From contig OZ023265.1 in NCBI GenBank assembly GCA_964006375.1, forward strand, positions 111,555,084 through 111,619,083: DNA of 64,000 nucleotides. Reading direction: 5' to 3'. The notes under the pieces were generated by a model that made no database searches, had not been told where the DNA came from, and saw nothing but the letters and a program-made list of their open reading frames with translations. The DNA is from Tillus elongatus. Taxonomy: Eukaryota > Arthropoda > Insecta > Coleoptera > Cleridae. Positions 1-12,424 of this stretch are shown here, one piece after another. Numbering within the stretch: the stretch's first letter is position 1; each line of letters opens with the position of its first letter. A program made the position numbers and the translations under genes.

Positions 1-247
1 CTGTCGCATAAGATAGCAGAAATGTAAACAAAACCAAGTCAAGTCTCTATAAAAATGATTCTAAAAGAATTTATTTTAACTCTAAATTTAAACATAAGAC
101 GTCATATAAGACAGAAACAGTCTTGGGATGTGTTTCAATGGTAATTCTACTAATAATGTGATTAATTGTTACGTATTCTTTGAATATAATAACCCGGGCA
201 TGAAGCCGATCTAAAGTATCACGCAAATAAAACGTTAGTTGACGTGT

Positions 248-333
248 GCCTAGATAGCGCAGAGGGAATCGCGCTTGATTCCTAAGCAGAAGGTTACGCG
301 ATCGAATCCAGTTCGATGAATGTATGTTTTTTT
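248..333 (+). repeat. tRNA-Arg(CCT)-like sequence, probable tRNA pseudogene or SINE head
   Basis: The stretch 248-320 reads like a tRNA in order: a box-A-like D arm (258-275), an anticodon-arm region with loop TTCCTAA giving anticodon CCT at 281-283, and a box-B-like T arm with ATCGAATCC at 301-309. A T7 run at 327-333 could act as a Pol III terminator. The acceptor strands and the 3' half of the anticodon stem no longer pair, so this is not a working tRNA. It is either a decayed tRNA or the head of a tRNA-derived SINE; I see no clear SINE body after it. Confidence 0.45.
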
Positions 334-2130
334 AGGTTTTATTTTGAACAAGCTCTCATCTTTGTTTAAAACGGCTAAATAAGTTTGTCACCTTTGACTC
401 TGAGATTACAATTTTGTTATTGCTGATATTGAAAAAAACCGGTTTGATTAGGTTAACTAAAACGAAATCATACTAGCGATTAATAAGAAATAATAACTGC
501 TACGTTTATAATTTGGCAGATACTTTACTTTTCTAAATATGGATAAAGTTTCCTTCTGGAAAGCTTTTGCAACTCTAATGAAATTTGTAATACAAGTTTC
601 TGTTAAAGAGACTTACACTATCTACATATATAGCAAAATTAATTTTTTAGCTTCATAGAAAATTGAGTTTAGGGCATTTTTCTCAAAAGGAGTTAGAACA
701 TAAGTTTTTTTTTGACAATAGGGAGATACCGATGGTAACACTCTCGAAAAAAATTCTTCAAATGTGCACGGACTAGGACATCTAAAATTGATTTTCAAGG
801 TCTGTGTAAGCTTAAAGTATTAACTTTACTAATATTCCGTATAATAATAGTGTACAATTCTTATGAAAATTCGCACTTGCTGCGTCCCGAAATTTTTTCC
901 TATAGATATGGGACATCGAGTTTCGCTCACCCTGTACATACAAACATAAGTTTAACGGATTTAAGTCAGCTAGGCATAATGTTGCAAACTTCAGATCGAA
1001 GTTTTTATTACAATTGCGTAAATGTCTGATGAATGGTTAGCACAAATCACCCTGCATATTGAACGAAACGTGTTCCTATTTGTTTGATGCACATCAGAAT
1101 GTAATTTTTGTAATCATAAACGTAAAGCGGTACTTTTCGTTTACGTAACAGTAAACCTAATTGTTTTATTTAGGAGGCAACAATCTCATAAATATTTAAA
1201 GCTACAAACCCTCTGATGGTTTTCTCCGATATTGCGAAATTTTACTGCACAATAATTTTACAGTGGCTATATCATGTCATTGTGTTTTTAGTGGGAGAAC
1301 CAGCGTTTAGAGTTTAGACTTCACATACGTTTTGTCTCAACAATGGTGGAGTCAAATATTGCACGTAAAATAAAAACAGTAGAAGCAGTTTAATCCCGTG
1401 GTGCATTGTTCGGCGTGCCCTGTGATCGGGATAAGATTGACTAACGGCAGTCAGGGCGGGTATTCCCCAAAATCTCCATTATACACGCGCTTTCAGAGCC
1501 CGCTTTGTTCCCGACGTAATGGATTGACCGTGATCTCTGGTTAAATACCCGCCCTTGGAAATGTTTCATGGAAATTGCCTACGTTTACTCGTGTTTGATA
1601 TTACTCTCATTGGCCCACGCAATATGGTATTAAACTTGCGTTGTTAATTAACAGGTAGATGTAATTTTATAAATTAAATTCATTGTAAATAAAAACACGA
1701 TGAAACCTCTAATTGTAAATTGCCGGCAAAAATATATTAAGGCCATATTTTCGGTTCAATCTAAAATGTTTTTTATCATGAAAGTCGATTGAATCAGTGT
1801 TATGGTAGCAAATATTCGTAAACAATTTTTAAAATAATACACAAAAGCAAATTTTGGAGGAAACCTAAAATTGTAAGGAACTTATTTTCGAGCCCTGGTC
1901 ATAACGTCGTTTTATTATAAAAACACTTTGTGCGTGTTGAGCAGGCGCATGGGCACATGCGAGAGCATATATGTAAGAATCATCAACTGATGTTTCACTT
2001 ATTCGTAGATCAGTTAGCGTCGTAATATCGTATTTTATTTATCTGGTATTCCTTTAACTTGTTACTGAACACCCACTCTACAGTAATTTTTGTATTGGGT
2101 ATCCTGTTTAACTGTCTCACTACCTGACAT
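334..2130. other. Intergenic sequence with dispersed repeat fragments
   Basis: No gene is recognisable. Near 740-780 and 860-900 there are minus-strand pieces of the dispersed repeat family that recurs throughout the window; its hallmark, GGACGCAGCAAGTGCG on the opposite strand, ends near 890. Bases 540-650 resemble the reverse complement of 28,730-28,860. A small GC-richer island near 1,390-1,560 holds a 12-bp inverted repeat described separately. Confidence 0.4.
1453..1555. repeat. 12-bp perfect inverted repeat in a GC-rich island
   Basis: AGGGCGGGTATT at 1,453-1,464 is the exact reverse complement of AATACCCGCCCT at 1,544-1,555, with a 79-base spacer. The surrounding ~170 bases are visibly more GC-rich than the rest of the window. 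I do not recognise the element. Confidence 0.5.
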
Positions 2131-2136
2131 TCAACA

Positions 2137-2144
2137 ATACATAC

Positions 2145-2237
<93 letters not shown>
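2137..2237. repeat. (CATA)n to (TA)n microsatellite
   Basis: A short ACAT-unit run (2,137-2,157) passes directly into an uninterrupted TA run. This is one of the few tracts in the window not obviously preceded by a CA run. Confidence 0.95.
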
Positions 2238-2239
<2 letters not shown>

Positions 2240-2459
2240 GGGTATTTTATCAGTTTTGGCCATTTCCTTATTGCCTCATAACTTTTCAACCACCATTTCT
2301 TGATATCTGTTACGCATACTCACACTAACCCTGTCCAGTAAAATCGATTCGGGTAGTAACAATAAAGAAAACACAGGTTCGACTTCACTAAAAATTTACA
2401 AATTCATTTTGCTTGAAAACAACACCATGTGCATTTGAATTTCTACTTTTTTTTTCAAT

Positions 2460-2785
2460 ATTTAAAAAGTTCGTGACGCAGCAATTTCATTAACTGTTTC
2501 AAATTTTAATAATTCAATTTTATATAAACCTAGAAGAGTTTTGGCACTTAGTAAGGTCTTTTACGAGGCAACATATTCCTCCACTTTCGTCGTAATATCT
2601 TTGTAACTTTCGAAGATAACCTTTTTTTTTTCAAAGAAAACTCAAAATTTCCCTGAAAACCGTGCCCGAACTAGTCCAAGCTATTAATAAAAGAAAGATT
2701 CTTGCCGAGTTTCATCAAAGTCGGTTAATATCTTTTTGACTTATCGTGCGGATACGTACACACACACACACTCACACACACACAC

Positions 2786-2860
<75 letters not shown>

Positions 2861-2995
2861 TAAACATAGAACAATTCAAACTGACCCCGGATATGGGTTC
2901 TAGGGGTCTTAGTTCGCGCTCATTTGAAAAAATGTTTGCAACGCCTCACTGATACCTCTCTATTAGTGAATTTTTCAAATAAAAATTCACCAAAA
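2460..2995 (+). repeat. Dispersed TA-bearing repeat with 3' hairpin (copy 1)
   Basis: In order this holds the A-rich 'AAAGAAAACTCAAAATTT' block (near 2,632), a 'CATCAAAGTCGGTTAAT' block (2,712), a CA run, a (TA)n tract, a 'CTGACCCCGGATATGGGTT' block (2,881) and a terminal near-palindrome GTGAATTTTTC...AAATTCAC (2,966-2,990). The same order recurs at 16.9-17.5, 17.95-18.67 and 48.68-49.35 kb. The architecture (internal microsatellite plus 3' stem-loop) resembles non-autonomous Helentron-type elements, but that assignment is inference. Confidence 0.6.
2758..2864. repeat. (CA)n(TA)n microsatellite
   Basis: A CA run (about 2,758-2,788) is followed by a TA run to about 2,864. It lies inside copy 1 of the dispersed hairpin-ended repeat. 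Confidence 0.95.
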
Positions 2996-3009
2996 TACGG
3001 TAAAAAAAA

Positions 3010-3690
3010 CTGAATTTAACGATGTACTTTTTATTTTTGCACAGATGATCGTACTATTCACATTTAAAGTTTAAATTGTTATTTTCCATTATTTTGGGGT
3101 ACCAAGTCGAATCATATATGTTTTAATTAATTTTATTAGAATCTATTTAAGTTTCTTTAACCTAAATAAGTAATATGTTTAAATGCTACGTTTTCAATTT
3201 GTTCTTGTATTCATCTATGCCACTAGAAAATGTAGTTGCAGGTTCGTATTTGGATATAAATATTACAATATACTTAGCTTTAAAACAGCCTCTATATTGA
3301 TTTTTTCTAATTACCAATATGTATTTTTGTAGTAAGAAAGTACAGAAAATTAAATTGATTCCTGCATAAGCGGCAAATGTACCGATCTCCATAACTTCTT
3401 AGGGAAGTTCCGCAATTTTTTGAAATATTTAAAAAGACCGTAAAAATTTAATCTAACGATGTACATTTCATTGTGCCGTACTACCCACATTTTAAGCACA
3501 AACTGTTATTTTTTTAATACTGTAATATTTAAAAATACCTTACAAAATTGCATTTAACGATGTACCTTCGATTTTGCACAGACGATCGTACTACCCACAT
3601 TTTAAGTTCAAACTGTTATTTTATAATATTTTGGGACAGAAAGTGGAATCAGACACGTTTTATTTAATTTCGCTTATTTACTTATTAAAT
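3010..3690 (+). repeat. Three diverged copies of a ~100-bp repeat unit
   Basis: The motif TTAACGATGTAC followed by a TTGCACAGATGATCGTACTA-like block and an AACTGTTATT block occurs three times, near 3,017, 3,452 and 3,557. A further copy in reverse orientation lies at 5,190-5,316, on the other side of the mariner remnant. The unit includes GGGGTACCAAGTCGAATCA in the first and the inverted copy. I do not recognise the family. Confidence 0.6.
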
Positions 3691-3773
3691 AAGTATTATT
3701 AACAAACAACTATTAACAAGGAAGGAAGAAAGAACCGAGACTACGACAAAAAAAATACAACAATTGTTTAAAA

Positions 3774-4778
3774 TTACGTCAAATAATTTTTTTGGACGAA
3801 TATTCTTGTCCTTGCTGAAATGTGGTTCACAGATATTCTAATAATATCCATGTTATTTTTCATCTCTTGACTGGCGTTGTCTATCCTCTCAAGTAGTTCA
3901 TCTCTACTACTTATGGGAATATAATAAGGTTTAGACTTCAGATGTCCCCAAATGTGGTAATCCACAGGCATAAAGTCCGGTGATATGGAGGGCCAATTCA
4001 TAAGACCTCCTATGCCTATCCAATTATTAGAAAAAAATTCACAATTAGCCTGTAATGCTGGAAATAGATTCCGGCCACGTCTACAACTGCATCGCCTAAC
4101 AAAGTTGGTAAAATATTTTGAAGAAACTCTAAGTAAACTTCGCCAATCAATGTCTGAGGTATACTATACTGTACAATATATTGTCATCAACGCCGCACCA
4201 CACCTTTAATGAAAATATATGTTGTACATGGGTTTCTCTTTTAGCAAATGGATTTTCTTCCAACAAACATATGCGAGTTCCTTCAGTTGAACACACCGTC
4301 TCTTGTGAACTGCGCCTTATCGGTCAGGAGACATCTACGTACAATTCGTCGATTTCGGATGATCCACCTAATAAAATTCCATCTCGGAATAAAATCACCT
4401 GCCTCCAGCCTTTGTACTTCCTGCACATGTGGGTAAAGACGATGTTTTTTAGCCGTCGCCATATAGTGGTGTGAGATACATTAAGAGCATGACTAACTCT
4501 TCTACACCTAATTTCTGGATCATAATTACCTAACCATTTAGAAAATTTTGTTCCATATTCAAATGATGCCTTTCATGATGCTCGTTTAACTCAACTGTTA
4601 GAAATTGACCATGTTCCTTTATGTAACGAGAAGTTCAAGAAAATGTTCTGCAATGTAGTGATCTTCGATTAGGGAACCCTATTTCATATTCTCTTTTTGC
4701 AAATAGAGTATTCCCACCACAAAAACCATATATGTGTACAATATCTGCATATTCTTTATGAGAAAATTGATGTGACAT
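3774..4778 (-). pseudogene. Mariner-type (DUF4817-like) transposase pseudogene
   Basis: Read on the minus strand from the ATG at 4,778, the translation starts with an N-terminal helix-turn-helix like that of insect mariner-type transposases (HQFSHKEYADIVHIYGFC, then PNRRSLHCRTF). It continues through a DKAQFTRDG block around the first catalytic Asp and ends with WPSISPDFMPVDYHIWG (3,950-4,000), which keeps the third acidic residue. Several stops and frameshifts break it. The block that should hold the second catalytic Asp reads FQHYRL, so the DG pair is lost. Length from start to stop is about 1 kb, close to the usual size for these proteins. It would have encoded a cut-and-paste DDE transposase and is clearly dead. 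Confidence 0.85.
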
Positions 4779-5189
4779 TTTTAGTAATAAGTACTAGTTG
4801 CAACGGATAAGGCTAAAACACGGTGACAAATTCAAGAGCACTGAAAATATTTTGACAGAAACAACAACGTGCGGTCAACTCCATAGCGTTCTAGAGATTG
4901 TACCTTCCCAAAGAATGTATGGAGAAGAATACATTTATCGCTAATGAAGGAAATATTTTAATTGTCTGTACTTTGTGACTCCAAAAATGCCTATTGATAA
5001 CTAGAAAAAAAAAAAACAATATACAGGCTGTTCTGAAGGTGAGTATATTTTGATATTTAGTTCTAAATACGGACGTACAACTACATTTTTTAGTGATCTA
5101 GATGAATACAAGGATAAACAGAAAACCTATATTTTGAACACTATACTTATGAAGATTAAATAATCTCAAATAGAATTTAATCAAATTGA

Positions 5190-5320
5190 TTAAAACCAAT
5201 CTGATTCGACTTGGTACCCCAAAATATTCAAAAATAACAATTTGAACTAAAAATGTGGGTAGTACGATCTGTGCAAAAATAAAAAATACCTCCTTAAATT
5301 AAATTTGTTAAGCTATTTTC
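5190..5320 (-). repeat. Inverted copy of the 3.0-3.7 kb repeat unit
   Basis: Bases 5,213-5,316, read on the minus strand, match the units at 3,030-3,140 and 3,550-3,660, including the KpnI-like GGGTACC block and the CTACCCACAT block. With those units it brackets the mariner remnant as a loose inverted repeat. Confidence 0.6.
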
Positions 5321-5643
5321 TATTATCGCCAAAAATTGTTATACATGGTGTTGTTTTCGAGCGGACAGAATTTGTAAATTTCTAGTAAAGCCGAACCTGG
5401 ATTTTCTTTACTGTACTACCTCAGTCGTTTTGAAAGGAGGGCGTGAGTATGTGTACCAAATATGAAAAAAATATACAGAGTGGTTTAACAATTATGAGGC
5501 AATAAAGAAATAGGCAAAATTGATACAACACCCTGTATCTCGGTTATAAGGAACCAAAGACTAACTAATTATGGGTTATTTATAACCACCTTAGTGAGCC
5601 ATTTCCACAGTAAAAGTATTTACCTTTCCCAACCAAAAACCGC

Positions 5644-5757
<114 letters not shown>

Positions 5758-6593
5758 AAAAATGTCAAAATTTTTCTACTCAAGAACATGTCTAGGGTCA
5801 TCGTGAAAACGTTGGTGGAAGTTCTGGCAGTGTAAGAAGCAAAATTGATAAAAAAATTACAAAGCACTATTATTTAAAATGGTTTTGTCACATGCATTTT
5901 TCGCGGCAGATGCTCGGCAAAACCGGGTAAATACAGGCAGAAGCAGAGCTTTTTTGTATAAATTTGGTTGCAAATAAGTATGTATAGATGTATATAAAAT
6001 TTGAAACTTTATCCCGAATTTGAGTTATAGTGGTTCGTTCGTACTCATTGGAAGAAAGTTTTTAGAATTGTAAAGTCGTGAACTCATCAAAGGTAATTTT
6101 TTCTGTAAAAAAATTACTTAATATATCAAAATAACCTATAAAGAAAACAGCTTGTCGCAAAGGCTTCGGGCTGCCAGTATTTGACGTTTTGGACTACAGA
6201 CTTCACAAATATCTCGCATATTAATTACGTTATAACGAGGTTCCTGTGTCCTAATAAATAATTCAAACGCGATGGTTCATTACAAATTCACAATCTAATG
6301 AAATTTGAAGTTAGATTGGTATGAGTACAAGCCACCAACGAGCTTATTAAAATACCATTTAATTTGGGCCTTTATAATGACTTGTACAATTAGATAACTT
6401 TTGAAGCGCCTCAGACGTAGCCTGATCTAAGTGACTCACATAAAATGAACAATTTATTTACAGAGCCAGGCAGATGTCCGGCCATGTCTAAAATATATCC
6501 AACCGTGGTGCTATATTAAGTTTAACTTTTTGAGAGCTTCTTGATATAAAGTACACTTGGGGAACCCAAATCACAACAACACATTTAAAAAAA

Positions 6594-6634
6594 CCTGACG
6601 ATCGTTTCACTAGAAAAGTTAGCGTCGTCAGAGG
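6594..6634 (-). ncRNA. Hammerhead-ribozyme-like motif 3' of the Penelope-like remnant
   Basis: On the minus strand the order is CCT (6,634-6,632), CTGACGA (6,631-6,625), a 16-nt stem-loop (6,624-6,609), GAAAC (6,608-6,604), GATC, GTC (6,599-6,597) and AGG (6,596-6,594). The hammerhead core is CUGANGA...GAAA, so both core segments are intact (N = C). CCT/AGG can form stem I, C-T-A/T-A-G in stem II is weak (3-4 pairs), and A-C/G-T forms a two-pair stem III with cleavage predicted after the C at 6,597. It lies about 260 bases past the GIY-YIG region of a Penelope-like element, where hammerheads are known in such elements. The short stems leave real doubt about activity. Confidence 0.5.
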
Positions 6635-6892
6635 ATGAATTCTAAATATGTATCACCTACAGATCTGCTTATATTCTTGCGCAGGTAGTCGGTCCATAAC
6701 GATAGGGGATGGTGCAACAACACAAAAATGAACATATTTCGTTTGGCGGAAATATCAAAATTATTTTATTATCTATCGGACCTGCTTCTGCCGGTATTTC
6801 TTGTGAAGTGAACTATCAACAGACTTACCATAGGCGGCGGTGCGAAGTTAATACACTTTTTATTATGCCTATATCTAGCAATATATATACTT

Positions 6893-7812
6893 TCAAAAGC
6901 GCTTAGCTATCATGCGGTTGTCTAACATTTTAATCAATTTTAGATTAACATTATCTACGTGGTGATTATTATGCCAAATATACCGGGCCACGGAAGATCT
7001 ATCTATGGTATCGTATCTCAATGGTGCCAAATATTCATTAGATCTAATTTCAATAGATCTTTTTGTTCTTCCGACGTATTTAAGATCACAATCTTCACAA
7101 CTTATTTCATAAATTCCCGACATTTTAGCGGTACTATCCTTGTCTTTTAGATTATCTAACAAGTTTTTTAAAGTATTTTTTTGTAAAAGTCATTAGTTGC
7201 AAATTGGCTCTTTTAAAAATGCTATCTAGACCATTCATGATTCGTGGTTCAAATAGTAAGCAAACAAAATTTTTTCCGGCTTTCTGTCTTCTAAAAGTCA
7301 TTGACTCCGCTAACATTTTCGTCGCTTTCTGTTTGTTAATTAATTTCTCCATTAAGCAACCAGTGTGTCAGTTATATTCGTCCACGTTCCTAATATATCC
7401 TAATTTTTTGGTACGTCTATTTTTATTTAAAGGAAAATTAATTGTTTACTAAAAAAATCAGACTGGCTATATTTTTGTGCGTACGTAAGATGTGAGTCAT
7501 TCGGAATGTAACTTAGAATGATGGTTTCCTTCCTATGGACATTGAATCTATAGTGTCTTTATTTTTCATAACTAGTACATCTAGAAAGAGTAATATATTA
7601 TTAATTTATAATTCGTGGGTATATTTTATAGAATCAAATTTATTGTGCACTTTGGAAACAAAATCATCGATTTTTCAACTATTTGTGTTAAACACTGCGA
7701 AAATATCATCCTCATAACGGAATCATTCTCTAGGAAAATACACACTTTCACTTTTAAGGTCTGTAGATCTACTCATAAAAAGGTCCCCAGTAAATGGCGA
7801 GAGGGGGTGATA
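6893..7812 (-). pseudogene. Penelope-like element remnant: RT fragment plus GIY-YIG endonuclease
   Basis: On the minus strand, a PLSPFTGDLFMSR block (near 7,770-7,806) leads to RYEDDIFAVFN, whose YEDD (7,705-7,716) sits where the RT catalytic YxDD belongs. Next come KYTHEL and LLFLDVLVMKN, a linker (MTFRRQKAGKNF..., 7,152-7,352), and a GIY-YIG nuclease domain with SGIYEI (about 7,109-7,120) and LKYVGRTKRS (about 7,060-7,085). RT followed by GIY-YIG is the defining architecture of Penelope-like retroelements. The RT N-terminal half is missing, and stops and frameshifts are present. A related fragment lies head-to-head with it at 7,831-7,907. Confidence 0.85.
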
Positions 7813-7830
7813 AGGTAAGTGAAAGATACG

Positions 7831-7907
7831 ATAAAATTTACCCACGAATTAGAAATTAGTAATAAATTACCCTTTCTGGATATACTAGTTATCAAAAATA
7901 GTTGTTA
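7831..7907 (+). pseudogene. Penelope-like RT fragment in inverted orientation
   Basis: The plus strand encodes IKFTHELEISNK followed by LPFLDILVIKN and a stop at 7,905-7,907. This is the same RT segment seen on the minus strand at 7,566-7,632, so two copies of the element meet head-to-head near 7,815. Only about 25 codons remain. Confidence 0.7.
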
Positions 7908-7956
7908 AAGCCACGCTTAACGCATCAAAATTTTATTTCTTGGTGCAGTAAATGGG

Positions 7957-8640
<684 letters not shown>

Positions 8641-9130
8641 TCGACTGTAACTCTGATCCCTATATTACCCTAACTTAATTGACTTACATTTGATGATGAG
8701 AGTGAAACTGCGCTCTCTTTCGCGACCAGTTGAGTCTAAAAATGTAAATAGAAAATGTCCTAATTCCTGGATAAAACGAAGATGTTGTGTGATAGATCGT
8801 CCGATCTTTTCTTCTGACGTATGATAAAGTTCATCACCGAGCTTATGAAACCATTGACGATTTCAGGGACACTGTGATACATTTCGTCAATAGGATAGCT
8901 AGAAGTCAAGTTCGAAAAGTAACGAATTTTACTTAAAAAATCAGTAGTGTCTAAATATTAGTGGTACAATTGTGGAATATTTGTTATCAGCTATTCCTAA
9001 TAACAATTGTGTTGTGCTGAAAATCTGAGAATCATATGTTAGGTGCTCATTACAGTTTTATGCTCATCGATAACGACACTAGTTTTACATCAAACACTGT
9101 TATTCTTGCTGGCTCTAAGATATCGCCACA
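8641..9130. other. Unassigned intergenic sequence
   Basis: I see no gene, repeat unit or structured motif that I can name here. Confidence 0.4.
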
Positions 9131-9424
9131 TGCATTACCTGTGTGTGTTTTTTTTTCTTTAACGGCGGCCTATTTCCGCGACTATGGCCAATCACCGATG
9201 CCAGGGAGCAGTTTCACCTCACTATCCTGGAAATTTTGCCGAACCCCTGCCTTTCTGTAAGGAGGGTAGGGATCTTTAACGTTCCCAACATCACATGGAC
9301 ACGGGACTGACGGCTTTACGCCTCCTCCGAAGGGCGGAACGTGCAGACATTCAACTTGCTCAAATACAATGCCAGAACCTCGGTTGATGTTAATTGTACA
9401 GTATGTACTGCAAAAGGAGTACTG
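9131..9424 (-). repeat. tRNA-derived SINE copy 1 (head truncated)
   Basis: This shares its body with the copies at 22.8, 42.5 and 59.5 kb: ACCGAGGTTCTGGCATTGTA, a GTTCCGCCCTTCGGAGG block, a GGGATC block and the 3' block GGCCATAGTCGCGGAAATAGG followed by a short CA/AAAC-rich tail. The tRNA-like head with boxes A and B is missing; the copy begins at the 'GTACTCCTTTT' junction near 9,424. Confidence 0.8.
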
Positions 9425-9576
9425 TGATAATTGTCTAAGGTCCAAAAACAGCAGTTGTAGCTTGTACCTCTGTAATAAAAAAGAGTAATTTTTTCGCAAA
9501 TTTCGGGTAAAAAAATTCTTCAAATGAGCGCGAACTAAGAACCCTAAAACCCCTGTTTCGGGCCAGCTTCAATTAC

Positions 9577-9806
<230 letters not shown>

Positions 9807-10523
9807 ACCTACTTACCAACATATGTGTGTGTCATACCGAAAACTCAAAATATAATGGACTGCTTTTATGAATCTTTTTTCGTAAATGGCTTGGGTAAGT
9901 TGGTTGGAAAGAAAAATTGGACCTGTTCATGTGGGACAATTTTTTCGTTTCTTTCTGGAAATTTGTATATCTACAAAAACATAAAACATATACTAGATAC
10001 AAAAACCACTTTCTACAAACTAAAAGAAAAAATTTTCCAGCATTAAAAAAAAGGGTTTCAATAGAAATCAGATGAGGTCAGATTACCAAAATAATGTCTG
10101 TGGTAAACTAACCCTATTTAATATTTCAGACGAAGCTTAAGATTTCTTGGCGCAAAAATGTCAAGAAAAGCGTAGATTACTTTGACAATTATATAGTTGT
10201 CTTCTTAAAATGTCAGTAACTATTTCAAGCGACAAAACTTGTGATTTTTAAAGAATTATTTTGGAACTAATGCGGTCTAGGAGTAGTAAGTAACTGCATG
10301 AAATATCTTAAGTCCTATATTTATGCTTTAACTATTGTCTTTCATTTGAGTATAATTTTGCAACAAATACATTTGAAATAGATCTTATAAATAGTGACAA
10401 ATAACTCAAGGCAGTAGAAAACTGACATACAACTTTATGTGATTATGGTTGGTAAATATATCCAGCTTGTTTCCACAGCTTCCTATCTGTTGCGTTGAAG
10501 GCGCGAACACTTTGCGTTACATT

Positions 10524-10531
10524 ACACACAC

Positions 10532-10622
<91 letters not shown>
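10524..10622. repeat. (CA)n(TA)n microsatellite
   Basis: A short CA run is followed by a TA run, the order seen at the microsatellite of the dispersed family. Confidence 0.95.
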
Positions 10623-10623
<1 letters not shown>

Positions 10624-10689
10624 TCGTGGTCATGACGGTTGTTACACGACAGGAAATAATACAAAATGTTTTCTCTAATGAAAACAACA

Positions 10690-11065
10690 CAAATGAATGT
10701 AAATTTTGTTTTCTTTGGCGAAAAATTTATATCTCCGGAAATAACAAAGTAAGGGCAACCAAATCTAGTGTGCGTATCTACATTATAAAGATTAAACAAA
10801 GCACCAAAATCCAGGTCTGTAAGTTTAAAAACAAAGAAGTTAGAGGGATTAAAAAACGGGTTTCCTCAAAACATCAAAGTCGCGATTTGAAAAAATGATC
10901 ACAAGAAAAGTGTTCTGCAGACCCTCAAGTTTCAGCTCCAATCGTCATTGTATTTCATTATACTAAAACATTTCCCTAAACTTCATTTCTAATAGACCAT
11001 TTCTCTTATGCTTTAGCAGTAGCTTTAATTAAGCTTATGGTTTAACGATCCATACTTTTTACCTA
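10690..11065 (-). repeat. Dispersed repeat body shared with 19.5-20.0 and 31.1-31.55 kb
   Basis: GGAAATAACAAAGTAAGGGC, AACAAAGAAGTTA, a CAAAACATCAAAGTCGCG block, CAAGAAAAGTGTTCTGCAGA and TTTCTCTTATGCTTTAGCAG recur in the same order at 19,548-19,980 and 31,148-31,550. No protein is encoded in a conserved frame that I can see. Confidence 0.7.
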
Positions 11066-11203
11066 ATTTTCATGTAGAATGTAGTGTTTGTTAACACTTT
11101 GTTTTAATAATGAAACTCTGAGTAAGCCGCGTTTACTCAAACCCACAAATACTGTTTGGATTTTTGTTATAAATAAAGACGTTTCCACGATACCAAACCC
11201 AAT

Positions 11204-11206
<3 letters not shown>

Positions 11207-11278
<72 letters not shown>
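11207..11278. repeat. (TA)n microsatellite
   Basis: A TA run of about 72 bases flanked by unique AT-rich sequence. The 600 bases to its right (to about 11,880) contain nothing I recognise. Confidence 0.95.
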
Positions 11279-11280
<2 letters not shown>

Positions 11281-11879
11281 GCGTTTAATAAACTTACTGG
11301 GAGAGGCTTTAAGGTTTTTCACATGAATATACCGAATTTTATGAGTCATTATTATCTGTGATATCTGAGCTAAAAGTACATATATCTTGATGTGTTGGAG
11401 TGTGAGTTTCAGTGCGTCATATTGAGTGTGATTTGGAAACTAAATCATCCTTTAGTTTTCAAACCTCACACTGGCATCCCAATGTGTGTGTTTTAGATCG
11501 ATATGAGATGCTGTATAGTGATGGTGAAGCGAATCGAAACAACGATGTGAAGAAGGATATTTTGCTCACGAGTATCGAATAGTGTAATTGGACGAGGTCA
11601 CCTCACGAATATACCAGAATGTATAAAAATTTGAAGAGTTCCATAGACCACATATTCCTAAGTTCTAAACGAAACTTAAATAATTTTAAACCATTTCTCT
11701 TAAAATCTTACATACGGATCATTTTTCCACGATGATAAGGGTATTATTACTTCCTGTTGACAGAGAAAGTATTTTGGATTGTTATAGATAAAGCTTAAAT
11801 GTAGCTGAACTTGAACGTACAAACTAACTTTTGTTTGAAAAAGTTCACAAATTTTCCGAAGATAAATTTAAAATTTTCC

Positions 11880-12420
11880 CAAAAAAACTAATCTGGCTTT
11901 CCTGGCCAACGAACCTATCCACGTAATTTACACAAAAACTACACCAGCCAAGGCACAATTATTGACAGAAAGCTTTTTGACCAAAATTTAAAAAGTGTTT
12001 ACATGCAGTTCTGTAAACAATCTGTTATATGATATTTCGCCATTTTTTTTACAAAGATTGGCTAAGTAATTTGAGAGCGCCCTGTATAGGGCTTCTCGAT
12101 TTTTTGGCGAATTGAAAACCTCCGCAAATACGTCATTTCCTTGGGATCCCGATTTTCACTGACTTAAATGCCGTATGACAATTTTTGATGTGTGCCAAAA
12201 TGTAAAAAGTTGGAAAAAGTTGAAATAATTCGAAACCGATGGGCGATATCAATGTTTCCTGCGTACAAGTATGCATTAAAATTTTAGGGAAAATCCAACA
12301 ATGCCACAATAAAATGGGTGTTCCACTAAAAAAGAAAAATTGTATCACCAACGACTTATGGTCCATCCTATGCTTCTTAACATAATTTTATACGATGCAG
12401 CTCAAAACACCGTATAAATA
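11880..12420 (+). repeat. Dispersed repeat shared with 26,390-27,080
   Basis: Blocks such as GCGTCATTTCC or its close variant, GAAATAATTCGAAACCGAT, and ACCAACGACTTATGGTCCATC have counterparts in the same order at 26.7-27.1 kb. The copy ends against the 3' end of the minus-strand LINE. Confidence 0.6.
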
Positions 12421-12424
12421 ACTT

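Noticed and set aside
1028..1080. CTGATGA followed by CGAAAC 30 bases later
   Set aside because: No pairing for stem I and no good stem II; likely chance.
5021..5045. ATACAGGCTGTTCTGAAGG as a terminal repeat of the 3.8-4.8 kb mariner
   Set aside because: It is oriented inward from the left, so it cannot be the right end of that element, and no partner was found.
9182..9523. 113-codon minus-strand frame and its counterparts at 22.7, 42.6 and 59.5 kb
   Set aside because: These are shadows over SINE copies, which are noncoding.
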